This document shows positions 1 through 6,695 of a DNA stretch of 64,000 nucleotides, in pieces (position 1 is the first letter of the stretch; each line of letters opens with the position of its first letter). Both the position numbers and the translations under genes were made by a program. The stretch comes from Bariatricus massiliensis. Its GTDB lineage: Bacteria; Bacillota; Clostridia; Lachnospirales; Lachnospiraceae. The DNA lies in contig NZ_LT574837.1 of NCBI RefSeq assembly GCF_900086725.1, positions 984,760-1,048,759 of the forward strand, in the 5' to 3' direction. The notes under the pieces were generated by a model that saw nothing but the letters and a program-made list of their open reading frames with translations, made no database searches and had not been told where the DNA came from.

Positions 1-1
1 T

Positions 2-1036
2 GGCCGCCCAAAAACTCCTCCGGCAATCTGCTATGTGAAGAACTGGATAACCGGCTTTGCGGTTCTGACTTCCTACCGGGCCGGGACCTACACCCCGGGT
101 GATGAGCGTACACTAGAGTCAAAGAATGATGAAAAAGCCAGTGACCTGATACAAAAGCTACTGGCAGATTATAACCAGTCTCAGAACATAGAACCTCGGG
201 AGCAGCTCCCTACATTCAAGGAGGTATTTGAGCGGTATTATGAGAATAAATTCAAGCGCTCTTACGGACATCGGGAAAAGAAAAGTTCTATGGAGCAGAG
301 CATGTGCGCCGCATTCAAAAACACAAAGTCTCTGCACGACCGGGAATTTGCCAATCTGACACTGGATGATTTGCAGGCCGTGATAGATGCCTGTCCGCTG
401 AAGCACGCCTCCCTCGAACTCATTGTCACCCTGTTTCATCAGATATACAACTATGCGATTCCCAACAACTTGTGTGAGCGTAATTATGCGGATTATGTGA
501 AGATAGAGAAGGAAGATGATGATGTACATGGCGAAGCCTTTACTGAGTCTGAATTGGAAAAACTCTGGAACGATAAAGACCATCCAGCCACGGAGATGAT
601 TTTAATTATGTGCTACTCCGGATTTCGTTTTTCTGCCTATAAAACGTTAGATATTAATTTGAAAGAGAAATATTTTCAGGGTGGAATTAAAACAACAGCA
701 GGAAAGAACCGTGTTGTACCAATCCACAGCTCAATTTACGGACTCGTAAAACGCCGTTTAAGACGAGATGGCTCTTTAATGAGTATTTCTCCATATAAGT
801 TCCGAACTGCCATGTATGAGCGGCTCAATGCGCTAGGAATCAAAAAACACACCCCACACGACTGCCGCCATACTTTCTCTGCGCTCTGCGAAAAATATGG
901 CGTCAATGAAAATGATAGGAAGCGGATGCTCGGGCATTCCTTCTCGGATATCACGAATCGGGTATATGGCCACCGAGAACTGGAGGACTTGCGGAAAGAA
1001 ATTGAGAAGATACAGTTACCCATTAATTTGTTGTAA
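2..1036 (+). CDS. Phage-type tyrosine recombinase (integrase), 5' end outside window
   Basis: Site-specific recombinase of the phage integrase family, acting on an attachment site to insert or remove a mobile element. The reading frame is open to the left window edge (residues before the GTG at 35 read GRPKTPPAICYV), so the true start is probably outside and the gene is given as partial. Counting from the GTG at 35, the catalytic set is complete: Arg198 in SGFRFS, Lys224 in AGKNR, His275-x-x-Arg278 in HDCRHTF, His301 in LGHSF and the Tyr nucleophile at 311 in VYGHR. The N-terminal SAM-like core-binding domain covers about residues 55-150. It marks the edge of a phage or genomic island that lies mostly to the left. 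No att site could be fixed. Confidence 0.9.
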   Translation, partial: GRPKTPPAICYVKNWITGFAVLTSYRAGTYTPGDERTLESKNDEKASDLIQKLLADYNQSQNIEPREQLPTFKEVFERYYENKFKRSYGHREKKSSMEQSMCAAFKNTKSLHDREFANLTLDDLQAVIDACPLKHASLELIVTLFHQIYNYAIPNNLCERNYADYVKIEKEDDDVHGEAFTESELEKLWNDKDHPATEMILIMCYSGFRFSAYKTLDINLKEKYFQGGIKTTAGKNRVVPIHSSIYGLVKRRLRRDGSLMSISPYKFRTAMYERLNALGIKKHTPHDCRHTFSALCEKYGVNENDRKRMLGHSFSDITNRVYGHRELEDLRKEIEKIQLPINLL

Positions 1037-1186
1037 ACGTGTTGTAAACCGTTTCAATTAATAATGATTATTTTGTATTTTTTGTTGCTTCATTTTATCT
1101 TATGAAACCTTGTTCAAATCCGCATGGTTGAGGGATTTTTTATAAGAATCCTTGTAAACTCAGGAAAAACTTTGTGAAATAATTAA

Positions 1187-1203
1187 TTTAAGAAATGGTT
1201 AAG
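1187..1203 (+). promoter_or_regulatory. Direct-repeat regulator site of sRNA copy 1
   Basis: TTTAAG at 1187-1192 and GTTAAG at 1198-1203 are separated by 5 bp, so the half-sites are one helical turn (11 bp) apart. The second half-site ends exactly 52 bp before the TATACT -10 box at 1256-1261. The same layout is found at the three other copies. The format resembles binding sites of OmpR-family response regulators such as streptococcal CiaR (TTTAAG-N5-TTTAAG); the regulator here is unknown. Confidence 0.5.
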
Positions 1204-1267
1204 ATTCTTTCTTTTTCTTTTATAAACTCATCATATTTTAGCCACATTTTATCATTATACTTAGAGT

Positions 1268-1412
1268 CAGATAGTTGATTAACACTCACTATCTCCCCCC
1301 TCATAAAGTAGCGCAATCGGGTTTTCCCGATTGCCGCACTTTACTCTCATTCCTTTAGATAACTATAGAAACAAAAAAATCCTCAGACTTCGGTCTGAGG
1401 ATTTTTCGGTTT
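1268..1412 (+). ncRNA. Candidate small RNA, copy 1 of a four-member family
   Basis: About 145 nt, start inferred about 7 nt after the -10 box TATACT (1256-1261). Parts in order: a 5' hairpin with GATAGT/ACTATC arms, the unpaired C-rich segment CTCCCCCCTCAT, a second hairpin GCAATCGGG-tttt-CCCGATTGC closed by AAGT/ACTT, a pyrimidine-rich linker, and an intrinsic terminator (ATCCTCAGAC-ttcg-GTCTGAGGAT, T-run after it). The first 100 nt are nearly identical in the copies near 1725, 16467 and 22605, while the terminator differs. The terminator hairpin also serves the 48-codon gene that converges from the right. The C-run could pair with Shine-Dalgarno sequences; function is inferred, not known. 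Confidence 0.65.
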
Positions 1413-1424
1413 TTTGCCCTTTTG

Positions 1425-1571
1425 CTAAACTTGCCTTAGTTTCACATCCACTGCTTCTTTTCTGGCATTGTGGTTTTGATTCTGATTCTCCGGTTTTACT
1501 TTTTCAGTTATATTATTAAACTTGTTCAGATTCTTCTGCCTGTTCTGCTGTTCTTGTTCTTTTTTATCCAC
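1425..1571 (-). CDS. Small hydrophilic protein of 48 residues, unknown function
   Basis: GTG start at 1571 chosen because a good ribosome site (AGAGGTGA) stands 6 nt before it. The product is very polar, rich in Gln, Asn, Lys and Glu (KKEQEQQNRQKN at the start, KPENQNQNHNARKE near the end), with no hydrophobic segment and no Cys. Such low-complexity small proteins occur widely in Lachnospiraceae but I do not recognise a family. It lies alone between two sRNA-like copies and converges on copy 1, sharing its bidirectional terminator. Reality rests on the start signal and codon run; function is unknown. Confidence 0.6.
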   Translation of the reverse strand: MDKKEQEQQNRQKNLNKFNNITEKVKPENQNQNHNARKEAVDVKLRQV

Positions 1572-1643
1572 GTTTATCACCTCTATATTAGTATGACAGC
1601 AAAAATACAGATTATGTATAGCTACATAGGAATTCAATTATTT

Positions 1644-1660
1644 TTTAATAATCGCTTAAG
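1644..1660 (+). promoter_or_regulatory. Direct-repeat regulator site of sRNA copy 2
   Basis: TTTAAT (1644-1649), 5 bp, CTTAAG (1655-1660), then exactly 52 bp to the TATACT -10 at 1713-1718. It is the same arrangement as at copy 1 although the flanking sequence differs, which argues that the half-sites and their phase are kept by selection. Confidence 0.5.
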
Positions 1661-1724
1661 AAATTTTCCATTCTTTTTATGGACTCATCATACTTTTGTC
1701 ACATTTGCGCATTATACTAAGAGT

Positions 1725-1867
1725 CAGATAGTTGATTAACACACAACTATCTCCCCCCTCATAAAGTAAACGCAGCCGGATATTCCGGTTGCCGCACTTT
1801 ACTCTCATTCCTTTAGATAACTATAAAAACAACGAAACCCTCGTATTCAAAATTGCGGGGGTTTTCG
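1725..1867 (+). ncRNA. Candidate small RNA, copy 2, next to the old end of the CRISPR array
   Basis: Same order of parts as copy 1: -10 TATACT at 1713-1718, 5' hairpin GATAGTTG/CAACTATC, CTCCCCCCTCAT, a second hairpin, pyrimidine linker, terminator (AAACCCTCG ... CGGGGGTTT, 1834-1866). The second hairpin reads GCAGCCGGA/TCCGGTTGC here against GCAATCGGG/CCCGATTGC in the other copies. The U-A pair has become C-G and the loop-closing G-C pair has become A-U, so pairing is kept. It ends about 60 bp before the eroded trailer repeats of the CRISPR array. Confidence 0.65.
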
Positions 1868-1988
1868 CTGTACTACGTCTAATATCAAATCTCTCGCGAC
1901 AAATAACTCACTATTCCTTTCATTTTCTAGCTCCTCCTACCGGCAAGGGTAGACACCGAAATACATACCTTGCAATGCTTGAACGTGC

Positions 1989-2831
1989 GTTTCAATCCAC
2001 TCTACCGACGAGGATAGATACTATGTGCCGTTTTCCCGTTGGCAAATTCCTGTCGGTGTTTCAATCCACTCTACCGACAAGGGTAGAGACACCGACAGCC
2101 AATCGACACTCATGACCCCGTCAGCGTTTCAATCCACTCTACCGACAAGGGTAGAGACCTGCTCTTTTGAACATATCACAATTTTCACGAATGTTTCAAT
2201 CCACTCTACCGACAAGGGTAGAGACCTGCTCTTTTGAACATATCACAATTTTCACGAATGTTTCAATCCACTCTACCGACAAGGGTAGAGACAGATGTTA
2301 CCATCTTCTGTCCACGCTTGATACGTGTTTCAATCCACTCTACCGACAAGGGTAGAGACCGGGGAGATTTTCGAACAAACCGTAATTGAATGGGTGTTTC
2401 AATCCACTCTACCGACAAGGGTAGAGACCAGTCCCTTTGAGATAGTAATGAATCTATACGACGTTTCAATCCACTCTACCGACAAGGGTAGAGACGTTCC
2501 AACTGTCGGAATTTTCAGGATTGACCAGGTTGTTTCAATCCACTCTACCGACAAGGGTAGAGACTATGATACCGGATTTTGAAATGTTTTCCATAATGTT
2601 TCAATCCACTCTACCGACAAGGGTAGAGACGCACGGGCTACCGTGTATTAGGATATCCGGTTTTGTTTCAATCCACTCTACCGACAAGGGTAGAGACGCC
2701 TCGGACATGAGAATAGCAAGGTAACAAGAGGTTTCAATCCACTCTACCGACAAGGGTAGAGACCGTATCTGTTTTCAATTCCAAAGAAAGGAGATAGCGT
2801 TTCAATCCACTCTACCGACAAGGGTAGAGAC
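1989..2831 (-). CRISPR. Type I-C CRISPR array: 13 repeats of 33 bp, 12 spacers of 33-36 bp
   Basis: Repeats start at 1989, 2058, 2126, 2193, 2260, 2327, 2396, 2463, 2532, 2598, 2665, 2731 and 2799. Read on the minus strand each repeat starts GTCTCTACCC, contains the hairpin CTCTACC/GGTAGAG and ends GTGGATTGAAAC, the usual type I-C 5' crRNA tag end. All are identical except the one at 1989-2021, with three changes, and a more eroded one at about 1924-1956. Decay at the low-coordinate end puts the leader and the newest spacers at the 2831 end, on the same strand as the cas genes. Spacers 2159-2192 and 2226-2259 are identical. The leader continues to about 2950 and is then broken by a mobile element. 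Confidence 0.98.
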
Positions 2832-2950
2832 AGCAATCATGCACAAACATCCATTTTAAATTCATCGTTATTTAAGCAAAATTTTATATCTAATTTTTGA
2901 TTATCCGTATAAATACTATATTTCTAAGCATTTTGAAGTATAGAAAAACA
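2832..2950 (-). promoter_or_regulatory. Array-proximal part of the CRISPR leader
   Basis: About 120 bp of very AT-rich DNA directly beside the first intact repeat, on the side away from the decayed repeats. This is where array transcription and spacer insertion should start. A weak minus-strand promoter can be read (TTATAC, 18 bp, TATAAA). The next bases to the right (from about 2959) carry ACCACG repeats that match the far end of the Tn916-like element, so the leader stops there. Its missing half appears to be beside cas2 at 8095-8222. Confidence 0.55.
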
Positions 2951-3005
2951 CTCATTTTACCACGAATATACCACGATTGAATGAGCCTTGATATGACACT
3001 AAAAT

Positions 3006-3049
3006 AAACATGGGAGATAACACAAAGCATCTGTGTATCTCCCATGTTT
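3006..3049 (-). terminator. Hairpin terminator of the DUF2089-like operon
   Basis: Arms AAACATGGGAGATAACACA (3006-3024) and TGTGTATCTCCCATGTTT (3032-3049) pair over 18 bp with one bulged base. On the minus strand it is followed by TTTATTTTAG. It lies 31 bp beyond the stop of the 26-codon ORF. Confidence 0.6.
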
Positions 3050-3080
3050 CATTCACGCAATATGATTATTCGCTCTTATT

Positions 3081-3161
3081 TCAAATTTTAAGATTGTTTT
3101 CATCATTTATAGCACCAGCTTTTAATGCCTTTTTAATATCACGTTTTTTTAGTCCAACCAT
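3081..3161 (-). CDS. 26-residue basic peptide ORF, possibly a truncated gene
   Basis: ATG at 3161 is preceded by GGAAG with 6 nt spacing. The product starts MVGLKKRDIKKALKAG and stops at 3081 after 26 residues, then comes a terminator. It is the third gene of the run after the DUF2089-like regulator and the membrane protein (gap of 30 bp). It may be the head of a longer gene lost near the left end of the mobile element, or a true small peptide. No homolog is recognised. Confidence 0.4.
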   Translation of the reverse strand: MVGLKKRDIKKALKAGAINDENNLKI

Positions 3162-3191
3162 ATAATTCTTCCTTTATAAAAGCAAAATACT

Positions 3192-3473
3192 TTATAAATC
3201 TTTGACCTTCATTTTATTAAGTTCCTCTTTACGATACTGATGTCTTCCGTCTATCCATATAACAAGTTCCAAAACAAGAATAATTGTGCATGGAACAAGA
3301 AATTCAGCAATTTGTATAGAACTTACAAAGTATATGTATGCAAAAACGATAATTGAAATCAAAGGGACAATCGCACCTAATTGCCATGCTTTTTTTGTAC
3401 TAAGATATTTTTGCATACAAACAATAATAATAGTAATGATAAGCGTACTGAAAAAATTTAATAAAATAGACAT
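3192..3473 (-). CDS. Small membrane protein with three predicted helices, unknown function
   Basis: The ATG at 3473 has AGGAG at 8 nt and starts 2 bp after the stop of the upstream regulator, so the two are translationally linked. The 93 residues contain three hydrophobic stretches: about 1-20 (LLNFFSTLIITIIIVC), 30-50 (AIVPLISIIVFAYIYF) and 55-75 (ipCTIILVLELVIWI region). A charged tail ends in LNKMKVKDL. The pairing of a DUF2089-like DNA-binding protein with a tiny membrane protein suggests a regulator with its membrane partner or target. The family is not recognised and no enzyme motif is visible. Cargo of the Tn916-like element. Confidence 0.6.
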   Translation of the reverse strand: MSILLNFFSTLIITIIIVCMQKYLSTKKAWQLGAIVPLISIIVFAYIYFVSSIQIAEFLVPCTIILVLELVIWIDGRHQYRKEELNKMKVKDL

Positions 3474-3475
3474 AA

Positions 3476-3772
3476 TCATCTCTCCTTTTCTTTTTTATAT
3501 TTTTCGATAATAATTTTTGCGGTTTCTAAATCTATTCGTGAATCAACCGCAAGACCTTTCACAAAAGTCGTAAATGGTTCTTCTTCTTTTTGGTCAGACA
3601 TTTCGATTTTTTGTATTAGCTTATCTAATCTTAATCGTACCGTTGGATAAGTAACACCATACGTTTTTGCGATTTCTTTTAATGACCCAGACTTTAAAAC
3701 AAAATTTTTTAAAAAGGTAACATCTTCTTGTTCTAAAGACAGTATCCATTGAGGTATTTTATCAATCTCCAT
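3476..3772 (-). CDS. DUF2089-like helix-turn-helix regulator
   Basis: A 98-residue protein with a sigma-region-4-like helix-turn-helix at about residues 30-52 (KSGSLKEIAKTYGVTYPTVR). This resembles the C-terminal part of DUF2089 proteins, without their N-terminal zinc-ribbon. A helical tail follows (residues 70-98). The ribosome site AAAGGAGG precedes the ATG at 3772. First gene of a three-gene minus-strand run; an AT-rich promoter lies just upstream. It probably controls its own operon and perhaps the partner membrane protein. It lies within the mobile element and is AT-richer than the cas genes around it. Confidence 0.65.
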   Translation of the reverse strand: MEIDKIPQWILSLEQEDVTFLKNFVLKSGSLKEIAKTYGVTYPTVRLRLDKLIQKIEMSDQKEEEPFTTFVKGLAVDSRIDLETAKIIIEKYKKEKER

Positions 3773-3810
3773 TTTTACATCCTCCTTTCACTTGTACTTT
3801 AACTATATTA

Positions 3811-3838
3811 AATATAACATAAATAAAATTAAAGTCAA
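3811..3838 (-). promoter_or_regulatory. Promoter of the DUF2089-like operon
   Basis: On the minus strand TTGACT (3833-3838), 16 bp, TATATT (3811-3816). Just upstream lies the 13-bp palindrome TATAAA-A-TTTATA, a possible operator. Apart from this promoter and the terminator at 4092, the stretch 3840-4090 holds one short inverted repeat (TCTGATTT/AAATCAGA near 4031) and no gene that I can support. Confidence 0.45.
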
Positions 3839-4091
3839 TATAAATTTTATATTTATTTTTATTTTATAAGAGATATGAAACAAAGAATGAATTTTGTATT
3901 TTGAAAATTAAAATGAGCAAGCATACAAATCCGATAAAAAATGTACGGTTTATTCTCATTTACCCTATAATCTTCCAGTTACTATCCTTATGTAATACAA
4001 GCTCATACTGCGACACCTGCGTTGCCTTTGTCTGATTTACCACAAATCAGATTTTATCCCTTTCTTCCTCTTGATTACCCAGCACAGAAAA

Positions 4092-4156
4092 GAAAAAGCC
4101 CTGTCAAGAGCCTTGCCACCATTGGTGGTGCTTTGCACTCTTTACTGGGCTTTTTA
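4092..4156 (-). terminator. Terminator of the XRE regulator gene
   Basis: AAAAAGCCC and GGGCTTTTT arms enclose an inner hairpin GCCACC/GGTGGT. It lies 29 bp beyond the stop of the XRE gene; T-runs on both sides make it usable in both directions. Confidence 0.65.
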
Positions 4157-4184
4157 TTTGCTGTATCTTCCATGCAAGAGGAAA

Positions 4185-4856
4185 TTAAAGACCTCTGTTC
4201 CATTTCGCCTTTAGATAATCTTCATAATCTCCCTCATTAAAGTCTACTTGTGGAGAAGTATTAGGAATGTTTTTTCTGTTGTCAATATCTGCAAGTTGAC
4301 GGAATATCCAATCATCATAAGGGTTGTGATATTTGTATTCTTTCGGTTGTTCTCTGTATCGGTCTAACCCTCGCATTTCCTTATGTACTTTCATCATACG
4401 TTCTATTTTTTGACGCTGTATCAACTGTTTGATTTCCATAAGTTCTTCAATTTCCACAACCTCATTAGAAAGATAATTGCTGATGTATCTAATCAATATG
4501 GTTTCCATGTAAAATTTGTATTCTTTTTCATCATTGAAAAACTCATTTTCAGACAGATAATCTAAGGAAACATTAAAGTCTTGTTCCCGTTTGATAATAT
4601 CCATGATGTAAGGTTCTGTGTGGTCAATATACTTCCATTCTCCCGATAATAATTCATTAGGCGTTACGTCCAGCACGTCCATTATCTTTTCTAATGTATC
4701 AAAGGTAGGATAATTCACACCTCGTTCAATCTTGGAAAGGCTCTGCATATTGATACCGATTTTGTCCGCCAGTTCCTGTTGTTTCATTCCTCTGTGTTTT
4801 CTTATGGTTTGTATGTTCTCTCCTAAGAAACTGATTTTCTTTTCATAATGCTCCAT
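4185..4856 (-). CDS. XRE-family transcriptional regulator
   Basis: 223 residues. A Cro/C1-type helix-turn-helix occupies about residues 12-68 (IRKHRGMKQQELADKIG ... SKIERGVNYPTFDTLEKI). The rest is a long acidic helical region, rich in Asp, Glu and Tyr, which is not a recognised domain. It is transcribed away from rep-xis-int with about 460 bp of hairpin-rich DNA between, so it probably represses the element's transfer and excision genes, as regulators at this place do in Tn916-like elements. That role is inferred from position. Long C-terminal extensions of this type suggest a dimer or anti-repressor contact region. Confidence 0.8.
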   Translation of the reverse strand: MEHYEKKISFLGENIQTIRKHRGMKQQELADKIGINMQSLSKIERGVNYPTFDTLEKIMDVLDVTPNELLSGEWKYIDHTEPYIMDIIKREQDFNVSLDYLSENEFFNDEKEYKFYMETILIRYISNYLSNEVVEIEELMEIKQLIQRQKIERMMKVHKEMRGLDRYREQPKEYKYHNPYDDWIFRQLADIDNRKNIPNTSPQVDFNEGDYEDYLKAKWNRGL

Positions 4857-4984
4857 AACTTAGTATAATCGCTCCTTTCGTTGCTTTTCTTGGTGTTTAT
4901 AAGCATATCATACTTAATATATATCTGAAAGTCAACAAAAACTTCTTGACAAGTAATTCTAATGGCGTTATTATCGTATCAGAT

Positions 4985-5300
4985 AAAGTGATTAAGCACG
5001 CTAGGGTCAATCACACGCTTGAGTAAGCATAGAAAAGATGTATTTTCATTTTGATAGCATGAATAAGCATGGACTATCAGACCGAAAATAAGGTTTCTGA
5101 CTGGGGCTGTTCCGTTTAGCCACGAGCCTTACAAGGCTCGTGAGCGTTAAGAACGGATCAGACACAGGAAGAAAAGGAACGCCTTTAGGCGAACGCATAG
5201 GGCGTATATGTAACACCGCCCTGCGCATACATGTCATAGTACCTAGAAACTGTGATAAATAAAGGACAAAACACGATTTTTACCCCGCAAAAAAACGGGA
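4985..5300 (+). other. Hairpin-rich region before rep, possible oriT/single-strand origin
   Basis: In Tn916 the transfer origin lies just upstream of the rep-like orf20, and this is the matching place. Visible structures: the perfect palindrome CACGAGCCTT-ac-AAGGCTCGTG near 5115-5140, CGCCT-tt-AGGCG near 5174-5186, and AGGGCG/CGCCCT near 5200-5225. No open frame across it has a ribosome site. A nick site could not be identified by eye. Confidence 0.45.
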
Positions 5301-5403
5301 AGTACGAAAGGAGTAATGCACTATAACTACACACAAAAATTTATCCGTTAAGATTGATTACATCAGTATTGTATTTGATACGGCAACCGCTGAAGATGTC
5401 ATC

Positions 5404-6414
5404 ATGCACATTTTAGGTTTACCGACTGATATTTTCAATATCTATCCGGCAAGCGTTAAATACAAAACCTATCAAGCACGCTGGCAGATTGGAGATATTT
5501 ATGTATCGGGGGACGCAAGAAAAACAGAGGATAACCCACAAGGGTTAGGCTGTTATCTTGTTATGACCGGCAGAGGCTGTGATGATATTTTCCGTATTCT
5601 CGACAGTAGGAATTATACCTTTGGGGATATGTTCCGACGCTGTGAACGAAGATATGGACTGGATAACTTCCATTTCACTAGACTGGATATTGCCATTGAT
5701 GATAAAAACGAAAAGCCATTTTTTACCATAGAGCAGATAAAGAAGAAATGCGAAAAAGAGGAATTTATCTCCAATAGTGAGGGCTACCACTTTGACGAAA
5801 GCAAGTTTGACGATTTCGACACCGCAAAGACCGTTTATATCGGTGCTGGGAAATCGGGATTGTCCTACCGCTTTTATGACAAGGATAAGGAAGTCTGTTC
5901 AAAACATAATAAGACACTTGAGGAAGTCGGCAGTTGGAAACGGACAGAAATGCAACTGCGTGATGATAAGGCTCATGCTTTTGCCATGACATTCAAGGAC
6001 AGACCGCTGGAACTGGGAGAACTGGCTTTCGGGCTATTGGCAAACAACCTACGCTTTGTCGTACCAAACAGAAACGAAAGTAATAAAAGCAGATGGAAAA
6101 CGTGTCGGTTTTGGGAACGCTTTTTAGGGGCTGTGGAAGTCTTAAAACTGCAAGTACCAAAACAGCAAAATTCCCTTGAAGAAACACAACAATGGCTCAC
6201 AGAGGGTGGCGTGATTTCCGCTGTCAAAAGTTTTTACTTCTTGGAAGAACATGACGCATTAGGTGGACTGGAAAAAGTGGGAACTATGCTTGATAAGGCA
6301 AGATACAGCAATTCCCTTTCCAGTAAACTAACCGCCCACTTACAGAGGATAGACCGCACCGACCTTATCCCCTATATCCAGTATGACACGAAACATGGGA
6401 AAGGGGGTATCTGA
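5404..6414 (+). CDS. Tn916 Orf20-like replication initiation factor, N-terminus frameshifted
   Basis: Rolling-circle-type initiation and relaxase-like protein (Rep_trans family) used by Tn916-type elements after excision. From the ATG at 5404 the frame gives 336 residues with the family's typical stretches (RWQIGDIYVSGDARKTE, FHFTRLDIAIDD, GSWKRTEMQLRDDKAHAFAM). Coding sense continues upstream in the same frame (NLSVKIDYISIVFDT, from about 5340) but has no start codon. The natural start is probably the ATG at 5316 after AAAGGAG, which reads MHYNYTQK and then slips out of frame at the A-run 5335-5339. One added A would join the two. So the gene is either inactive, expressed from 5404 without the first beta strand, or rescued by slippage. 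Its stop overlaps the xis start. Confidence 0.8.
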   Translation: MHILGLPTDIFNIYPASVKYKTYQARWQIGDIYVSGDARKTEDNPQGLGCYLVMTGRGCDDIFRILDSRNYTFGDMFRRCERRYGLDNFHFTRLDIAIDDKNEKPFFTIEQIKKKCEKEEFISNSEGYHFDESKFDDFDTAKTVYIGAGKSGLSYRFYDKDKEVCSKHNKTLEEVGSWKRTEMQLRDDKAHAFAMTFKDRPLELGELAFGLLANNLRFVVPNRNESNKSRWKTCRFWERFLGAVEVLKLQVPKQQNSLEETQQWLTEGGVISAVKSFYFLEEHDALGGLEKVGTMLDKARYSNSLSSKLTAHLQRIDRTDLIPYIQYDTKHGKGGI

Positions 6415-6617
6415 TGAATAACAACGATATTCCTGTATGGGAAAAATACACCCTTACCATTGAAGAAGCGTCAAAGTATTTCCGTATCGGAGAAAACAAG
6501 TTAAGACGCTTGGCAGAGGAAAACAAGGACGCTGGCTGGCTCATTATGAATGGCAACCGCATACAGATTAAACGCCGACAGTTTGAAAAGGTCATTGATA
6601 AATTGGACGCAATCTAA
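6414..6617 (+). CDS. xis: Tn916-type excisionase
   Basis: 67 residues, close to Tn916 Xis: IPVWEKYTLTIEEASKYFRI at the start and NGNRIQIKRRQFEKVID near the end. It is a winged-helix DNA-bending protein that directs the integrase toward excision by binding near the element ends. The ATG at 6414 overlaps the last base of the rep stop codon, so translation is coupled. The integrase follows 78 bp later. It looks intact. Confidence 0.93.
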   Translation: MNNNDIPVWEKYTLTIEEASKYFRIGENKLRRLAEENKDAGWLIMNGNRIQIKRRQFEKVIDKLDAI

Positions 6618-6695
6618 TGCAAATGAGCCTTGTATGTGTTATGATGAACACAAGTCATATCAAGGCTCTTTCCAACAAGGAAAGGAGCAGATACC

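Noticed and set aside
1108..1140. tRNA-like T-loop GTTCAAATCC after the first integrase
   Set aside because: The flanking five bases do not pair into a T-stem and no acceptor or anticodon arm is found.
1331..1400. Conserved TTG-started frame reading PHFTLIPLDNY in sRNA copies
   Set aside because: No ribosome site precedes it, changes between copies hit first codon positions (His to Tyr, Asp to Asn), and the frame ends differ. Conservation fits RNA structure better than coding.
2025..2724. Several open frames across the CRISPR array
   Set aside because: They are translations of the 33-bp repeat (FQSTLPTRVET and similar), with no ribosome sites.
4022..4240. 72-residue frame beside the XRE gene
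   Set aside because: Runs through the terminator hairpin at 4092-4156 and has no ribosome site.
5046..5237. 63-residue frame in the oriT-like region
   Set aside because: Made of inverted repeats; no start signal.
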